From: Entonaema liquescens
Lineage: Eukaryota > Ascomycota > Sordariomycetes > Xylariales > Xylariaceae
Assembly: GCA_902805475.1 (NCBI GenBank)
Contig: CADCSX010000006.1
Span: 372,001-436,000, forward strand
Length of the DNA stretch: 64,000 nucleotides
Direction: 5' to 3'
The stretch's first letter is position 1. Each line of letters opens with the position of its first letter. Positions 45,125 through 55,800 of the stretch are shown here, piece after piece. The position numbers were made by a program, and so were the translations under genes. A model generated the notes under the pieces. The model ran no database searches, was not told the origin of the DNA, and worked only from the letters and a program-made list of their open reading frames with translations.

Positions 45125-46400
45125 ATGGAAGCGTTTTCCTACTCTATTTACAAAGTAATGTCTCGTCTTAGCCACGGGCGTTTGAGATGCCGCCAACGAC
45201 GAGTGAAGTGCGACGAAGGACGTCCTGCTTGTCGGCGTTGCATAAATCGCGATGAGGTGTGCGAAGGATATCGCGATGAAGCAAGTATGGTATTTCGTTA
45301 TGAGACCAAGAAGGTCGTTGAGCATGCTAACGCTATGGCCACATCCCCCACTACGAGGGCCTCGCGGAGTTCTAGGCGGAGAAGCCGTTCTGCTGACAAC
45401 GGGTTGTACCGAAATCAGTCGTCTACAGGATTCGCTGACCCCTCTAACCTCACTGCAGAAGAGGCTGCCAAATTAAAGTTACCGGTGGAATTTCCGTGGA
45501 CAAAGACTACCCCGGATCATTTACGACCTACTTCCGAAGATGATGCTGTCAATCGATTCATGGACAAGTATGTTTTATACCCGTGCAACGAAATATCATC
45601 GCCGGGCTTCCTTGAATATCTTCCATGCCTGTTTAAAGACGTAAACGTAAAAGGCCGCTTCGCTCTACGCTGGGCCGTCCGGGCCGCGGCGTATGCTGAT
45701 CTGTCGAGGGCTGACAGTAGTAACCTACTGACATAAGCGCCATTCAACATCTCGATATATGCGCTAAACATTTAGACATTCTTCGTTGATGATTCTACGA
45801 TGAGATGAGCTCGTTCTTAGGGAAGCGCGTAGACTTAAGAGTCCCCATCCCCTTTAGGGCCCTTTATACTCCTAGGACATGCTTAGACTCGCAAGCCCCT
45901 TATTGCAAATACTTATTAACTTAAGCTCTATAGTGGCACATATCTTAAGACTTAGAATATCTGATCAGATTTATGATTCTCGTGGCTAGAGTCTATTTAG
46001 GCTCGCTCATCATAGGATTGTGGGCCAACCCCTTTCGTGAGACAACAGAATATTTACGGGTCGCAACCAAAGCAGCAGTTAACTTTTAATATAAAAGCCC
46101 TCAACGAGCCGGAGCACTGGATTGGCCAATTGAATGAGAATGTTTCATTTGTCCGCCTAGAGAAAGACTCTTCGCATTAGCAGGACGTGCGAGCGTGCAA
46201 GGACATTACAAAATGACCTAGCTAGTGGAAATTCGGCAATACCAGAGACCCTAGACATGGTGAACGAACTAATGAAGCTCGATGACGAGGTAGTCAGCTG
46301 GCGGCAGAAGCCCGAATGGTCCTTCAAAGTCTTCGGCGTCTGCGACTTGCCCCCCTTTTTGCCTTCGGTACTACCTTTAACTGATACTATTCAACTCCAT
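45125..46400 (+). pseudogene. Broken Zn2Cys6 transcription factor
   Basis: Remnant of a fungal binuclear zinc-cluster regulator. From 45125 (or the next ATG, MSRLSHG, at 45158) the frame gives SHGRLRCRQRRVKCDEGRPA, then CRRCINRDEVCEGYRDEASM. That is the Zn2Cys6 motif except that the first cysteine is Arg (GRLRC where GCLTC is expected), so one zinc ligand is missing. The middle (AEEAAKLKLPVEFPW, SSPGFLEYLPCLFKDV, FALRWAVRAAAYADLSR) follows the usual fungal TF body, then the frame stops at 45736 after about 203 residues, where family members run to 450 or more. Further downstream, about 46255-46340, an isolated piece (LDMVNELMKLDDEVVSWRQK, PEWSFK) looks like the C-terminal region. Stops and frame changes lie between. 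Most likely a pseudogene. Confidence 0.7.
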
Positions 46401-46993
46401 TTAGACCTTTGAATGGCCTACGAATGAAACTATCATCGTGCAGCGCGAATAATTCTCTACCAACAAGTTTTGAATTGTCTTGAATATTCGGCGGAATCCC
46501 TCAGCTCAGATGAACTGACACGAGAGACATTGCGTATCTTGATTGGGTAGTGCACTGGAACAATACGCTCGCTAGCTGACGAGGTTGATATAACTATCTC
46601 CGGTTGGGTTTGGGCCGAAGGTGATAGAATAGAACTCAAATAACGGGAGATAGTGAAGTTTATGGCAATATGCAGGCGTCGTGGATGGGTTGAAGCCGGC
46701 ACGAGATGAGCTCCTGTGCAGCTGAATCCGTGACTGCCCCGGGAATCCCGTGTCGGCAGGAGCTAAAATCCCGGGACAGTAGTGATCTACCAGGAAGGCG
46801 CGAGATTCTGTAAGTCGCAAGCCACTTTTAATGGCCATATTCCAAGTGTTTAGCTGTTACGTACATTTTATCATAACAGTCAAAATACAAGTGTGGTTAC
46901 TGCCGAGGTATGTCCGGCATGGCGGGCATTGCATGACTCTTAGGGCAGCTTGCAATATATACCCTAAATTACACCAAAATTCCAACAATCTCA
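46401..46993. other. Intergenic, 0.6 kb
   Basis: Between the zinc-cluster remnant and the tRNA. No gene seen; some of it may be further decayed sequence of the remnant. Confidence 0.4.
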
Positions 46994-47100
46994 GCCCCTA
47001 TAGCTCAGTGGTAGAGCGTTCCACTCGTAACACGTGATTCAATTCTGATTTGCGTAATCTCGAAATGGAGAGGTCCATCGTTCAATCCGGTGTGGGGGCA
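46994..47100 (+). tRNA. tRNA-Thr(CGT) with 35-base intron
   Basis: A complete cloverleaf folds by eye. Acceptor stem GCCCCTA (46994-47000) pairs with TGGGGGC (47093-47099), discriminator A at 47100. D stem GCTC/GAGC; anticodon stem TTCCA (47019-47023) with TGGAG (47066-47070). The anticodon CGT is at 47026-47028, reading ACG, threonine. T stem CATCG/CGGTG with loop TTCAATC. An intron of about 35 bases (47030-47064) lies one base 3' of the anticodon, the canonical place for nuclear tRNA introns. The T loop begins TTCAATC and the D loop has AGTGGTA, good internal A and B boxes. Confidence 0.95.
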
Positions 47101-47439
47101 GTTGCATTTTGCTGAATCATTTGATTTCACCTTTCATTTTTACATCGAAGTCTTTTTTGTGCATTTTATTGACATCGGGCGCCGTTAGTCACTTTTTCCT
47201 TCCATTTGGACATTTTTATATATTTTGGCTCCCTTCAGCGCAAAGTCCCCTATTCCTTGAACTGCCTCTTTGACTGTGGCTCATGTTGTATTGTACCTTA
47301 CTACGAATTTACGAGGTGTAATAACGATATAAAATGTGAATAAATCTTAAGTAAATTACTTTTTATTCAACATGAGATGAACTAACATCCCTTTGCAAAC
47401 ACGTTACCATCATCTTATTCAAACCACTCTCTAGTCTGA
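47101..47439. other. Intergenic, 0.34 kb
   Basis: Short T-rich tracts just after the tRNA (for example TCTTTTTTG near 47150) may end pol III transcription. Nothing else seen. Confidence 0.4.
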
Positions 47440-48700
47440 TCAATTTCCAGCAACCTCAACGTCACGACTTATATTTATGACACCCATCGAAATTTCATCA
47501 TCAGGCCAGTTATTGCTCTCGCCGGGAAAGTGATTCGCCATAACCGTCGTACTGGAGGACTCGCTCAATGGCCACTGTTTGCGAGACCAAACACCTTTGA
47601 TGGTGGCGCCCATTTCAGAGAGACTTGATTTAGCATCCCGATTGCTATTACCAGAATCCCCAGTTCCCATCAAAGGCGTTTCCTGATAGTGCGAGGCGAA
47701 TAGCGAGGCTAAGCTACGATATTTGATAACACGAGCGACTAGTTGGTTTATGGGTGGCCCACTCAATGCGAGGATGGTAAACGGTCCTTCAAGCATGGAG
47801 AGGTAAAGCAATGGCACCAAGTCCCCTATTAGTAAAGTCAGTTTTCGGTGGTGATTTCTGACAAATAAAGGGCCACAGAGTTATTTACTCACAATTAGGG
47901 TCAGAGCCTGGGCGAGCACTTAATATAGTCGGATTTCGCACAATGATGATGAAGCGTGCGAAGGAAAGGAATGCCGAACTAGAGAGAAATGTTATTAGCA
48001 AGGGTTGTTCTGCTAGTGATAGCAAGACATTTGAACCTATGAGCACCCACCAATATCCAAAAATAAAGACGGCAACGATAGCAAGCTTCCTATTCAAAGT
48101 CATCTGGAGTTGCCATATGACTGGGATTGGCAACAAAAGCACGGCTAAATCCAAAAAAGCATTGAGGAAAGCCGATGCCAAAAACCAGGGCGTTGACTCA
48201 TCACAGTAGCCTTTAATAAAGGGATTTACATCTATTTGGATGGGATGACAGAAAGTCCAAGGCACAATAGTCGTGATGATCCACCAAGGTGTGATGATAG
48301 CGGCGACGACCCATAGGGAGATAGTGGAGGCTCGAGACTGGCTAAAGATGCGAGCATACAGCAGTAAGGCACTAGCCTTGATCAGCCAGATGCACGAGGC
48401 GTAGATGACGAGCGACACGCGGTTAACAATATCGCTGGGTATTATGTCTTCAGTGCCGATCGTCCATGAGTGCTTGCCCAGACCCAAGGCTGTCCAATAT
48501 ATGCTGAGGGCGAGAAAGACGTGAGAGAATACGAGAGTAACAAGCAACGCCCAATCATCCCACCAGAATAACAACGAAGCTGTAACGGCGCGCGACCACA
48601 AGCGAAGCACCACGGCGATGGTGGGAACCACAATCCCCACTACTGCGCAGGCGATAATCCCCGGCCCCCGATCTTCACTATTTTGAGGCGCTGTATTCAT
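47440..48700 (-). CDS. Rhodopsin-domain integral membrane protein (PTH11/SAT4-like)
   Basis: Seven-helix plasma-membrane protein of a family expanded in filamentous ascomycetes, some members of which act as non-canonical GPCRs. Exons 48700-48051, 47978-47893 and 47825-47440 give 373 residues. Family marks: WWDDWALLVTLVFSHVF in the first loop, LGLGKHSW, a middle helix ending SALLLYARIFSQ, DLAVLLLPIPVIWQLQMTLN followed by RKLAIVAVFIFG, and after splicing DPNWDLVPLLYLSMLEG, matching the usual D-x-x-WD...E block. The first intron (48050-47979, 72 bases, donor GTGGGT) has no stop and keeps frame, so it could be misread as coding; removing it gives a cleaner sixth helix. The C-terminal tail is hydrophilic. 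No extracellular CFEM domain. Ligand unknown. Confidence 0.88.
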
Positions 48701-48936
48701 GGTTGATAGGAGGCAGAATGCACAGAACTAGATAAGGCAGAGAGAAATCTAACGGTAGCCATGTGTGAGGGAGCAACGTAGTGCGTTTTCCCGATGAAAT
48801 AGAGTACCTAGGTATTATTTCTTCTAGGTGTTGCTATAAAATGTTGAAACATTTATTAAAAGCATACAATAAAAGCTACCGTCCAACAGAATGCCCTGTA
48901 GCATAGCTTGTTCATTCTCGAACCACGTAGTATTAC

Positions 48937-49817
48937 TTACTTGTCCTGTGCTTGGAGGGCCTTCTGCCCAATCCGGATGAGGTCCTCGTTAAGCAACGTT
49001 TCCTTCTGAAACCCTTCCACGGCTTGATCCAGGAGGGTTGCTGCTATCTGCTGAACGTGAACCTTTGGTAGGCCTATAAGAGTACGGCCGACCGTCTTTA
49101 CCGCGTTCATGGATATACCCGTCTTTCCCTCTCCTTCGATGAGTCCTGGCTTAGCAACGCATGCTTCCACTGCACCTTTAGACTGTTGCGCATACGCCAG
49201 AATGCGTGACTCGGCATCGCCCTACATGGTGCGCCGACTTAGCAAATCCATGCAAACTTGGATGGTTCAATAGTAACTCAAACATACACGCATTAGAAGA
49301 TAATCACCCAACACCCACGGCCTCTTGGACGGATCACGCTCACTATTCGCTCCACTGATATATATGAAGCGGAAGGGTTTCGCAGTTCCACGGTCGCGAT
49401 TCAGTTCCGAGATTGTCTCGATGCCTTTTATAGCATAGTCGCGGCAGATGATAGAAGCTTTCTCGAATGGCATCGTTTTCAACTGCGAGGGTGTCACAGC
49501 GATAGTCCTGAAATCGGAGATGAGTTATAAATCAACACTTGCAACGAGAATGGCAATATGACCTAAATTTAAAAAGACAAAACTAACCAAACGCAGGCAT
49601 CCGCTCCAACTAGCTGTTGTCTCACACTCTCGGGGTAATTCTCAAAATCATCGCAAATGACGGATTTGAGCTTTGTGGCATTAGGCCCTGCGTCCGTCGG
49701 CGTGGGGGTTTCACGCCGCCCAAGAGCAACAATAGACGTGACAGCCGGATGGGATAGAGCCTGGCGAATGAGTTCCGTGGCGACAAAGCCAGTCGAGCCT
49801 CCAACAATAAGCTTCAT
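48937..49817 (-). CDS. NAD(P)-binding atypical short-chain dehydrogenase/epimerase-like
   Basis: Rossmann-fold protein of the NmrA/HTATIP2-like atypical SDR group, 244 residues. Exons 49817-49588, 49507-49288 and 49221-48937; donors GTTAGT and GTATGT, joins in phase 2 and phase 0. The cofactor motif is at the extreme N-terminus: MKLIVGGSTGFVATELIRQA (GGSTGF), followed by SIVALGRR, whose Arg residues favour NADP. Next comes a region that reads IAVTPSQLKTMPF and PFRFIYISGANSERDP, where the Ser-containing strand end replaces the usual active-site Y-x-x-x-K. The C-terminal part (VEACVAKPGLIEGEGK) contains the typical RPGxI/L-like strand. Most likely an oxidoreductase or a redox-sensing protein; the substrate is unknown. 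It is the last intact gene before the transposon island. Confidence 0.85.
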
Positions 49818-50053
49818 GATAGTTGAGTTAGATGTTATAGTGAATCTAATAAATAGTCCATGGAAACTTAGAAGGGATGGCTTAAGACTTACTTATCACC
49901 AAAGACAAAGAGCTACAGTACCTGGGTGCCAGCAGCATGGACCACGGGGCTAATGCTCCCTAGGTAGATGTTCGGTAGTTACAAGGAGGTACATCATATA
50001 AATACATGTAGATAGGAGGTAGTTATTCCAAAAACTGGCTTGAATTTGAATAT

Positions 50054-50102
50054 GAGTGATGCTATTTCAAGATTACCTTGCCGGGCCTACAATGCAGATT
50101 AC
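50054..50102 (+). repeat. Left terminal inverted repeat of element A
   Basis: 49 bases, beginning GAGTGATGCTATTTCAAG and including CCTTGCCGGGCC. Pairs with 50814-50862 in inverse orientation with five transition differences. Confidence 0.88.
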
Positions 50103-50813
50103 TTGGAATTACAACTGCCCGCAGTTGCGTACAAAATTTCTCGTAAATTGACAAGCTTACAATTTTACCTTATTACCATTAAATAAATTTAATATTTTAC
50201 AACCATAATAATCAATATTTACGAATATTTTAAAATATTTTAATTGTTTAAATTTTAATTAATTAATTAATATTAAATTTAAATAAATATAATTATATTT
50301 TATAAAATTATTTTAAAATAATTTATAAATAAAAAATAATAATTTATAAATAAAAATTAATAATTATTATATAATTTATAAATAAAAATATATAATTTAT
50401 AAATAATAATATTTTTATTTTATTTTTTTATAATATTAATATTTTTAATAAAAATTATTTTTATATATTTAATTAATATATTTAAATATATTTAATAAAA
50501 ATAATTTTATAAATATATTATATAAATTAAATAAAATATTATTAAATAATATAAATAATAATATTATATATATTATTAATAATATTAAATATTTAAATAT
50601 TATTAATTTTTTATATAAATATAAATTTAAAATAAAATTTAATATTATTTATAATATTTAATTTCGTTTTTTTTAAATATAAAAAAAAATAAAAACGTAA
50701 CGTTTTAATAATATTTATTTTTCATTATTTACATCGTGAAATTTAAAAAGTTATAAAATTATATCATTTTATTAATAATTTTAATTACCAATTATTTACA
50801 AGTGTTTAATAAG

Positions 50814-50862
50814 GTAATTTACATTGTAAGCCCGGCAAGGTAATTTTGAAATAACATCACTC
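50814..50862 (-). repeat. Right terminal inverted repeat of element A
   Basis: Inverse copy of 50054-50102. Abuts the second copy of the target duplication TTGAATAT at 50863-50870. Confidence 0.88.
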
Positions 50863-50984
50863 TTGAATATAATGCACCATAATTTACATAAGTACCTAAC
50901 CTTATATATATGAATATCGCATGTCTACCAAAGTACGAAGGAATACTACACATCTCATGAACTTATCTACTATTAAATGCCAAG

Positions 50985-51229
50985 TTAAATAGTTTGACCG
51001 CCACATGCTTCGTCACCCTCTTCGATCCCTCCTGTTGAGACATAGATAGACTGCCCATCATTCGCCAATGCAACTGACGTAAGCTCTTTGAATATTGTAT
51101 TTGCGCTACCACCTACAAAAGTTGTTTGTACACCGTCCGGGGTTATTTCATTAACTGCATAAGAGTATAGCGCAAGGTAGGCATTACCGTGGAAATCAAA
51201 AGCAAAATTGTCGTATGCGTTTGTCAGAT
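50985..51229 (-). pseudogene. 3' fragment of a six-bladed beta-propeller (SMP-30-like) gene
   Basis: On the minus strand an open frame ends at a TAA (50987-50985) and reads YEIRDNLTNAYDNFAFDFHG, then NAYLALYSYAVNEITPDGVQ, and later TSVALANDGQSIYVSTGG. The repeated 'xxAFDxxGNAYLA...TPDG' and 'DGQSIYVS' phrases are blade motifs of SMP-30/gluconolactonase/strictosidine-synthase-like propellers. Only about the last 80 residues remain; these proteins have 300 or more. At about 51230 the sequence passes into the tail of an unrelated gene on the other strand, so the 5' part is missing rather than in an upstream exon. Confidence 0.6.
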
Positions 51230-51905
51230 TATCGCGAATTTCGTATACGATGGGGACCAGGCAGATGGCACCAAAATTATCCAGCCTTTCCTGGACCTGC
51301 AGCCTTCAAATATCAACATTTCCACTGTTGCCTGGAAGGATATCCCAAAGTCAATCGTCTATGGCGCCACATTGGAAGGATGTAATTCGGGTTCACAATA
51401 CGTACCTTACTCAGTGAACGTCTACCAGGTCGATGTTCAAAACCTCATTAGCGTCGTTAATTATATGAACGCCACGATGAGCCAAAATTCAAGATTACAG
51501 AGCGTGATCGTAGCATGGTCACAATATGCGACGTATGGCTTCCAGAGAAAATCAGATGCCTCATCAGCATTCCCTTATCGCGATGTTGTGGCTTTCGTGT
51601 AAGCTACTGCGTTTATTTTCTTACCATACGTCACATTGTCTAACTTACGTATAATTAGTCAGATAGAGGGCTTCGCCTTCGACGCATCTCAGGTACCCGC
51701 CATAGCCCAGTTCGGCGAGGAGCTACATGATCGAATCCAGCAGGGTAGCGGGCGAGACTCTATTGAGGTATATGTAAACTTTGCCCACGGAGATGAGTCG
51801 GCCGAGTCTATGTACACGGCGCAGAAGCTACCCCAGCTAAGGTCCTTGAAGGACTTATATGACCCCCAAAATCTATTCTCTTACTATAATCCAATCAATC
51901 AGTGA
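51230..51905 (+). pseudogene. 3' fragment of a BBE-type FAD-linked oxidoreductase
   Basis: The frame reads NFVYDGDQADGTKIIQPFLD, then WKDIPKSIVYGATLEGCNSG, continues through a well-formed 60-base intron (51599-51658; donor GTAAGC, branch CTAAC, acceptor AATTAG), and ends GDESAESMYTAQKLPQLRSL, KDLYDPQNLFSYYNPINQ. The ending is the berberine-bridge-enzyme (BBE) signature, Y...LRxLKxxYDPxNxF. The N-terminal FAD-binding (PCMH-type) domain of about 250 residues is absent; upstream sequence is the inverted propeller fragment. Intron and frame are intact, so the truncation is recent or the fragment could be transcribed, but it cannot bind FAD as it stands. Confidence 0.7.
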
Positions 51906-52590
51906 ATAGGTACAGTGTATATAATGGAGTCAGGGGTAAATGATACCTTGTTTTTCTATAGGTATTAATTATATTGTGGCATGAAGTTTCTTTAATCACT
52001 TGTTCCATAAACATTGCGTAATTATTTAAAAAAAATATTAATTTTAATAAAAAATAGAAAAGTTAATTAAAATTGTTGCTCGATTTACAATTAAATATAA
52101 ATGCCGTCGATGATAATTTTTATACGATTTAAATATTAAATAATAATAAAAAATAATGTTATTTTAAAATTATTTTACCGGGTTTATAATGTAAATTATT
52201 TTATTAAATATTTATAAATAATTAATAATTAAAATTATTAATAAAATAATATATTTTTATAATCGTTTTAAATTTTATAATATAAATAATAAAAAATGAA
52301 TATTATTAAAACGTTATGTTTTTATTTTTTTATATTTAAAAAAAATAAAAATTAAATATTATAAATAATATTAAATTTTATTTTAAATTTATATTTAAAT
52401 ATTTAACGTTATTAATATAATATATATAATATATATTATTTTATTATTTAATAATATTTTTTTTTAATTTAAATTATTTATTTATAAAATTTATATTATT
52501 AAATATATAAAAATAATTTTTATTAAAAACGTTAATATTATAAAAAAATAAAATAAAAAAATTATTATTTATAAAAAATAATATTATTAA

Positions 52591-52802
52591 TGGTTAAATA
52601 ACAACCGTACATATTATTACGTAATACGTATTTAATATAAAAAAATATTTATATATTTTAAATTATATAAAAAACGCGTTTTTCCCGTTTTTTAATAATA
52701 AATAATTTTTTTTTTTAAATATTATTAATATATTAATTTTAATTTATTTATTTATTTATTATTATTTTATTATTATTTTTTTTACGTACGTATTTATTAA
52801 CA
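52591..52802. repeat. Left putative LTR
   Basis: Starts TGGTTAAATAACAACCG, ends TTTATTAACA. Direct copy at 58495-58705. Confidence 0.6.
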
Positions 52803-55800
52803 TTAATTAATATTATTAAATTTATAATAATATAAATTAATAAAATTAAAAAAATTATTATCGCGATAATTCGGAAAATTTTATCGTAATAATACACGCA
52901 ATATTAATATAATATTTTTTATTAAAATAATTAAATTATTTATAATAAATTACCGTTTTATTTTATTTTATAATTTATTCGAATTTATATTTACGTATAA
53001 TAATTTAAATTTATCATTATTATTAATATTTTTATCATTTATAACATTAATTTTTTCTATAATATCGTAATTAAAAAATTTTACATAAATATAAACCCGA
53101 ATTATAAATAATAATTTAATTAAATAAAAAAATATAAATAAATTACGAAAATTATTAAATTATTTTCTTAATTAAATAACGATAATTTTTATTTAACATT
53201 TTAATTATATAGTAATAAAATAAAAAATTATAAATTTTATAAAAACAATATTTTAATAAAAAAATATTTAAATATTTTTCATTTTAATAAATTTTAAAAT
53301 TATTAACAAAAACGCTTCGCACGTTTAAATATTTAAAAAAACGTTAAATAAATACAAAAAACGATTTTAAAAATTCGTAATAACAAATTTCGCAATTATA
53401 TTAAAAATATTATAATTAATATTAAAAATTACGTTAATATAATAAAATATTTACGTAAATTAATATAATATTAACTATACGAAATTTTTTATTAATTTTA
53501 TATAAATAAATGGTTTATTAATTTAAAATTTTAATAAATTAAAAAAAACATAACGGAAATAATTTAATACGTTAACGTAAAAAATTTTAATTTATAATAT
53601 TAAAAAAAAATTTATTTATTTTAACGTATAAAAATTTATATATTTTTAAATATTAACATATTAACAATTAACGTTTTTTAATTTATAAACGTTTATTTAT
53701 AAAATTATATATATAAAATAAATTTTTTTTTTAATACTATTTTTATAAAAAATTTTTTTTTTTATATTTAATTCGTTTTATTTATTTTACAATTAATATT
53801 AATTTTTTTTTTAATATAATTTTTTTTTTCGTTACGCATTTTATTATTTCGTTTTTTTATAAAATACTTTATTTTTAATTTATAAAAAATATTAAATTAT
53901 TAATATTTAATAATTTAACTTTAATAAAAAATTTAAAATAATTTTTAAATAATATTTAAATTTTTTTTTTTGTTTTTTTTTTTATTATTTTATAAAAACC
54001 GTTTATATTTTATTTAAAATAAATAAATAATATTTTAAAATATAATTTTAAATAAAGAATTAATTTAATATAAAAGTAAATTATTTTATTAATTATAAAA
54101 AATATTTTTAAATTTTTTAAATTACCGTTAAATAACTTATATATAATTTCGGCGTTTTTTTTAAACGTTAAAATAAATAAAAAAAACTTATTAATAAAAA
54201 ATTATAAATTTTTTTTTTAAATAATTTTATTATTTATATAAATAACAAATTTTTAAAAATAAACTTTTATATTTATTAATAATTAATAAATTTAAATTTA
54301 TTATAAAATTTTTTTAATACGCATTATTAATAAAATATATTTTTTTATTATTATAAAATATTTTAAAAAAATTTAAAATATTAAAAATAATTATATAAAA
54401 AAATTATATAATATTTTTAAAAATAAATTTAAATTTTTTTTAAATATATATTATATAATAAAAATTTAATAAATATAATTTTATATTATATTTTTTATTA
54501 TTTTAATTAAAAAAACAATTATTTATTTTTTTTATAATATATTTTAATATTAATATTTTATAAATATATATTTCGTTATAAAATATTATTTTAATATTAA
54601 ATAAAATAAAATTTAATATTATTATAATTAAATATTAATAATATTTTTTAATATTAAAATAAAAAAATAAAATTAAAAAAAAAACGATATAAAAATATTT
54701 TAATTATTTTTTAATAAATTTTTATTATATTAAAAAGTTTTAAATTATAATTTTCGAAGTAAATAATAATTTATTATTATAATATATTAAATATATTAAA
54801 TTATATTTTAATTTTAATATATTTTTTTTATATTATTTATATAATTTAAAAATTTAATAAATAAATTTCAAATATTAATTAAAATATATAAAATTATAAA
54901 AAATATATAATAATTTTTTATTAACGAATATAATAATAATAATAATAATAATTATATTAATTATATTAATTAAAAATATTATTATAATAATAAAAGAAAT
55001 AAATATAATTTTAAATAAATAAAAAAATAAAAATATTATTATTAAATTTATAAAAAAAAAAATATTAATTAATAAAATATTTAAAATATAAATATAAAAA
55101 AGTTAAAAAAGTATAAAAAATTAAATGGGGTTTTTTTAAAAAAAAATTACGTAATTTTTTTTGTAAATTTTAAAAAAATTAACGATTTTAATTTAAAACT
55201 CGATTAAAATAAAAATATTATTAATTTATTTTTAAATTTAAATAGTAAAAATAATTTATTTTTAATAATAATATTTTTATTTAATTAAACGTTTTAATAT
55301 TATATTATTATTTTAAATTTATTTAAAAATAAAAAAATTAATATTATTTTTATTTTAAATTAATATATATAAAATATTTTTTAAAATATTATATTTAATA
55401 TAAATATAATATATATATTTATAATTAAAAAAAATTAATATTTTATTTTTATTAAAAAATATTTAGATTAATAATTAAAAATAAATAAATTTTACGCGAA
55501 AAAAATAAATATTAAATTTAATAATAAATAATTAATTAAATTTTTAAAAATAATTATAATTAACATTTTATTTAATAAAATAAATTTTTATATTATAAAA
55601 TTAAATATTTTATTTTTACTTTTTTTAAAAAATATAAATTAATTAAATATATATTTTAATAACGTTATTAATTAATTAATATATAAAGATAAAATAATAA
55701 TTAATATTATTAAAAAATAAAAATATTTATAATTTTATTTTAAAAATATTATTTATTTTATAAAAAATAAATTATAATGTTTTTATATTTATTTTAATTA

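Larger units (their letters stand above)
50054..50862. mobile_element. hAT-like non-autonomous DNA transposon, element A
   Basis: 809 bp with terminal inverted repeats of 49 bases, starting GAGTGATG(C/T)TATTTC at both ends (50054-50102 and, inverted, 50814-50862). The two repeats differ at five places, all C/T or G/A transitions, as RIP would cause. The element is flanked by a perfect 8-bp direct repeat TTGAATAT (50046-50053 and 50863-50870), a target-site duplication. Eight-base duplications are the rule for hAT elements. The interior is almost pure A/T with no coding potential. Its two arms match the left part and the region around 59530-59860 of block B in inverse orientation, so A looks like an internally deleted copy of the same family. 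Confidence 0.85.

Noticed and set aside
41308..49817. Secondary-metabolite cluster from the hydrolase, FAD monooxygenase, Zn2Cys6 regulator and dehydrogenase-like genes nearby
   Set aside because: No backbone enzyme (PKS, NRPS, terpene synthase) is present and a tRNA and unrelated genes are interspersed; the grouping looks coincidental.
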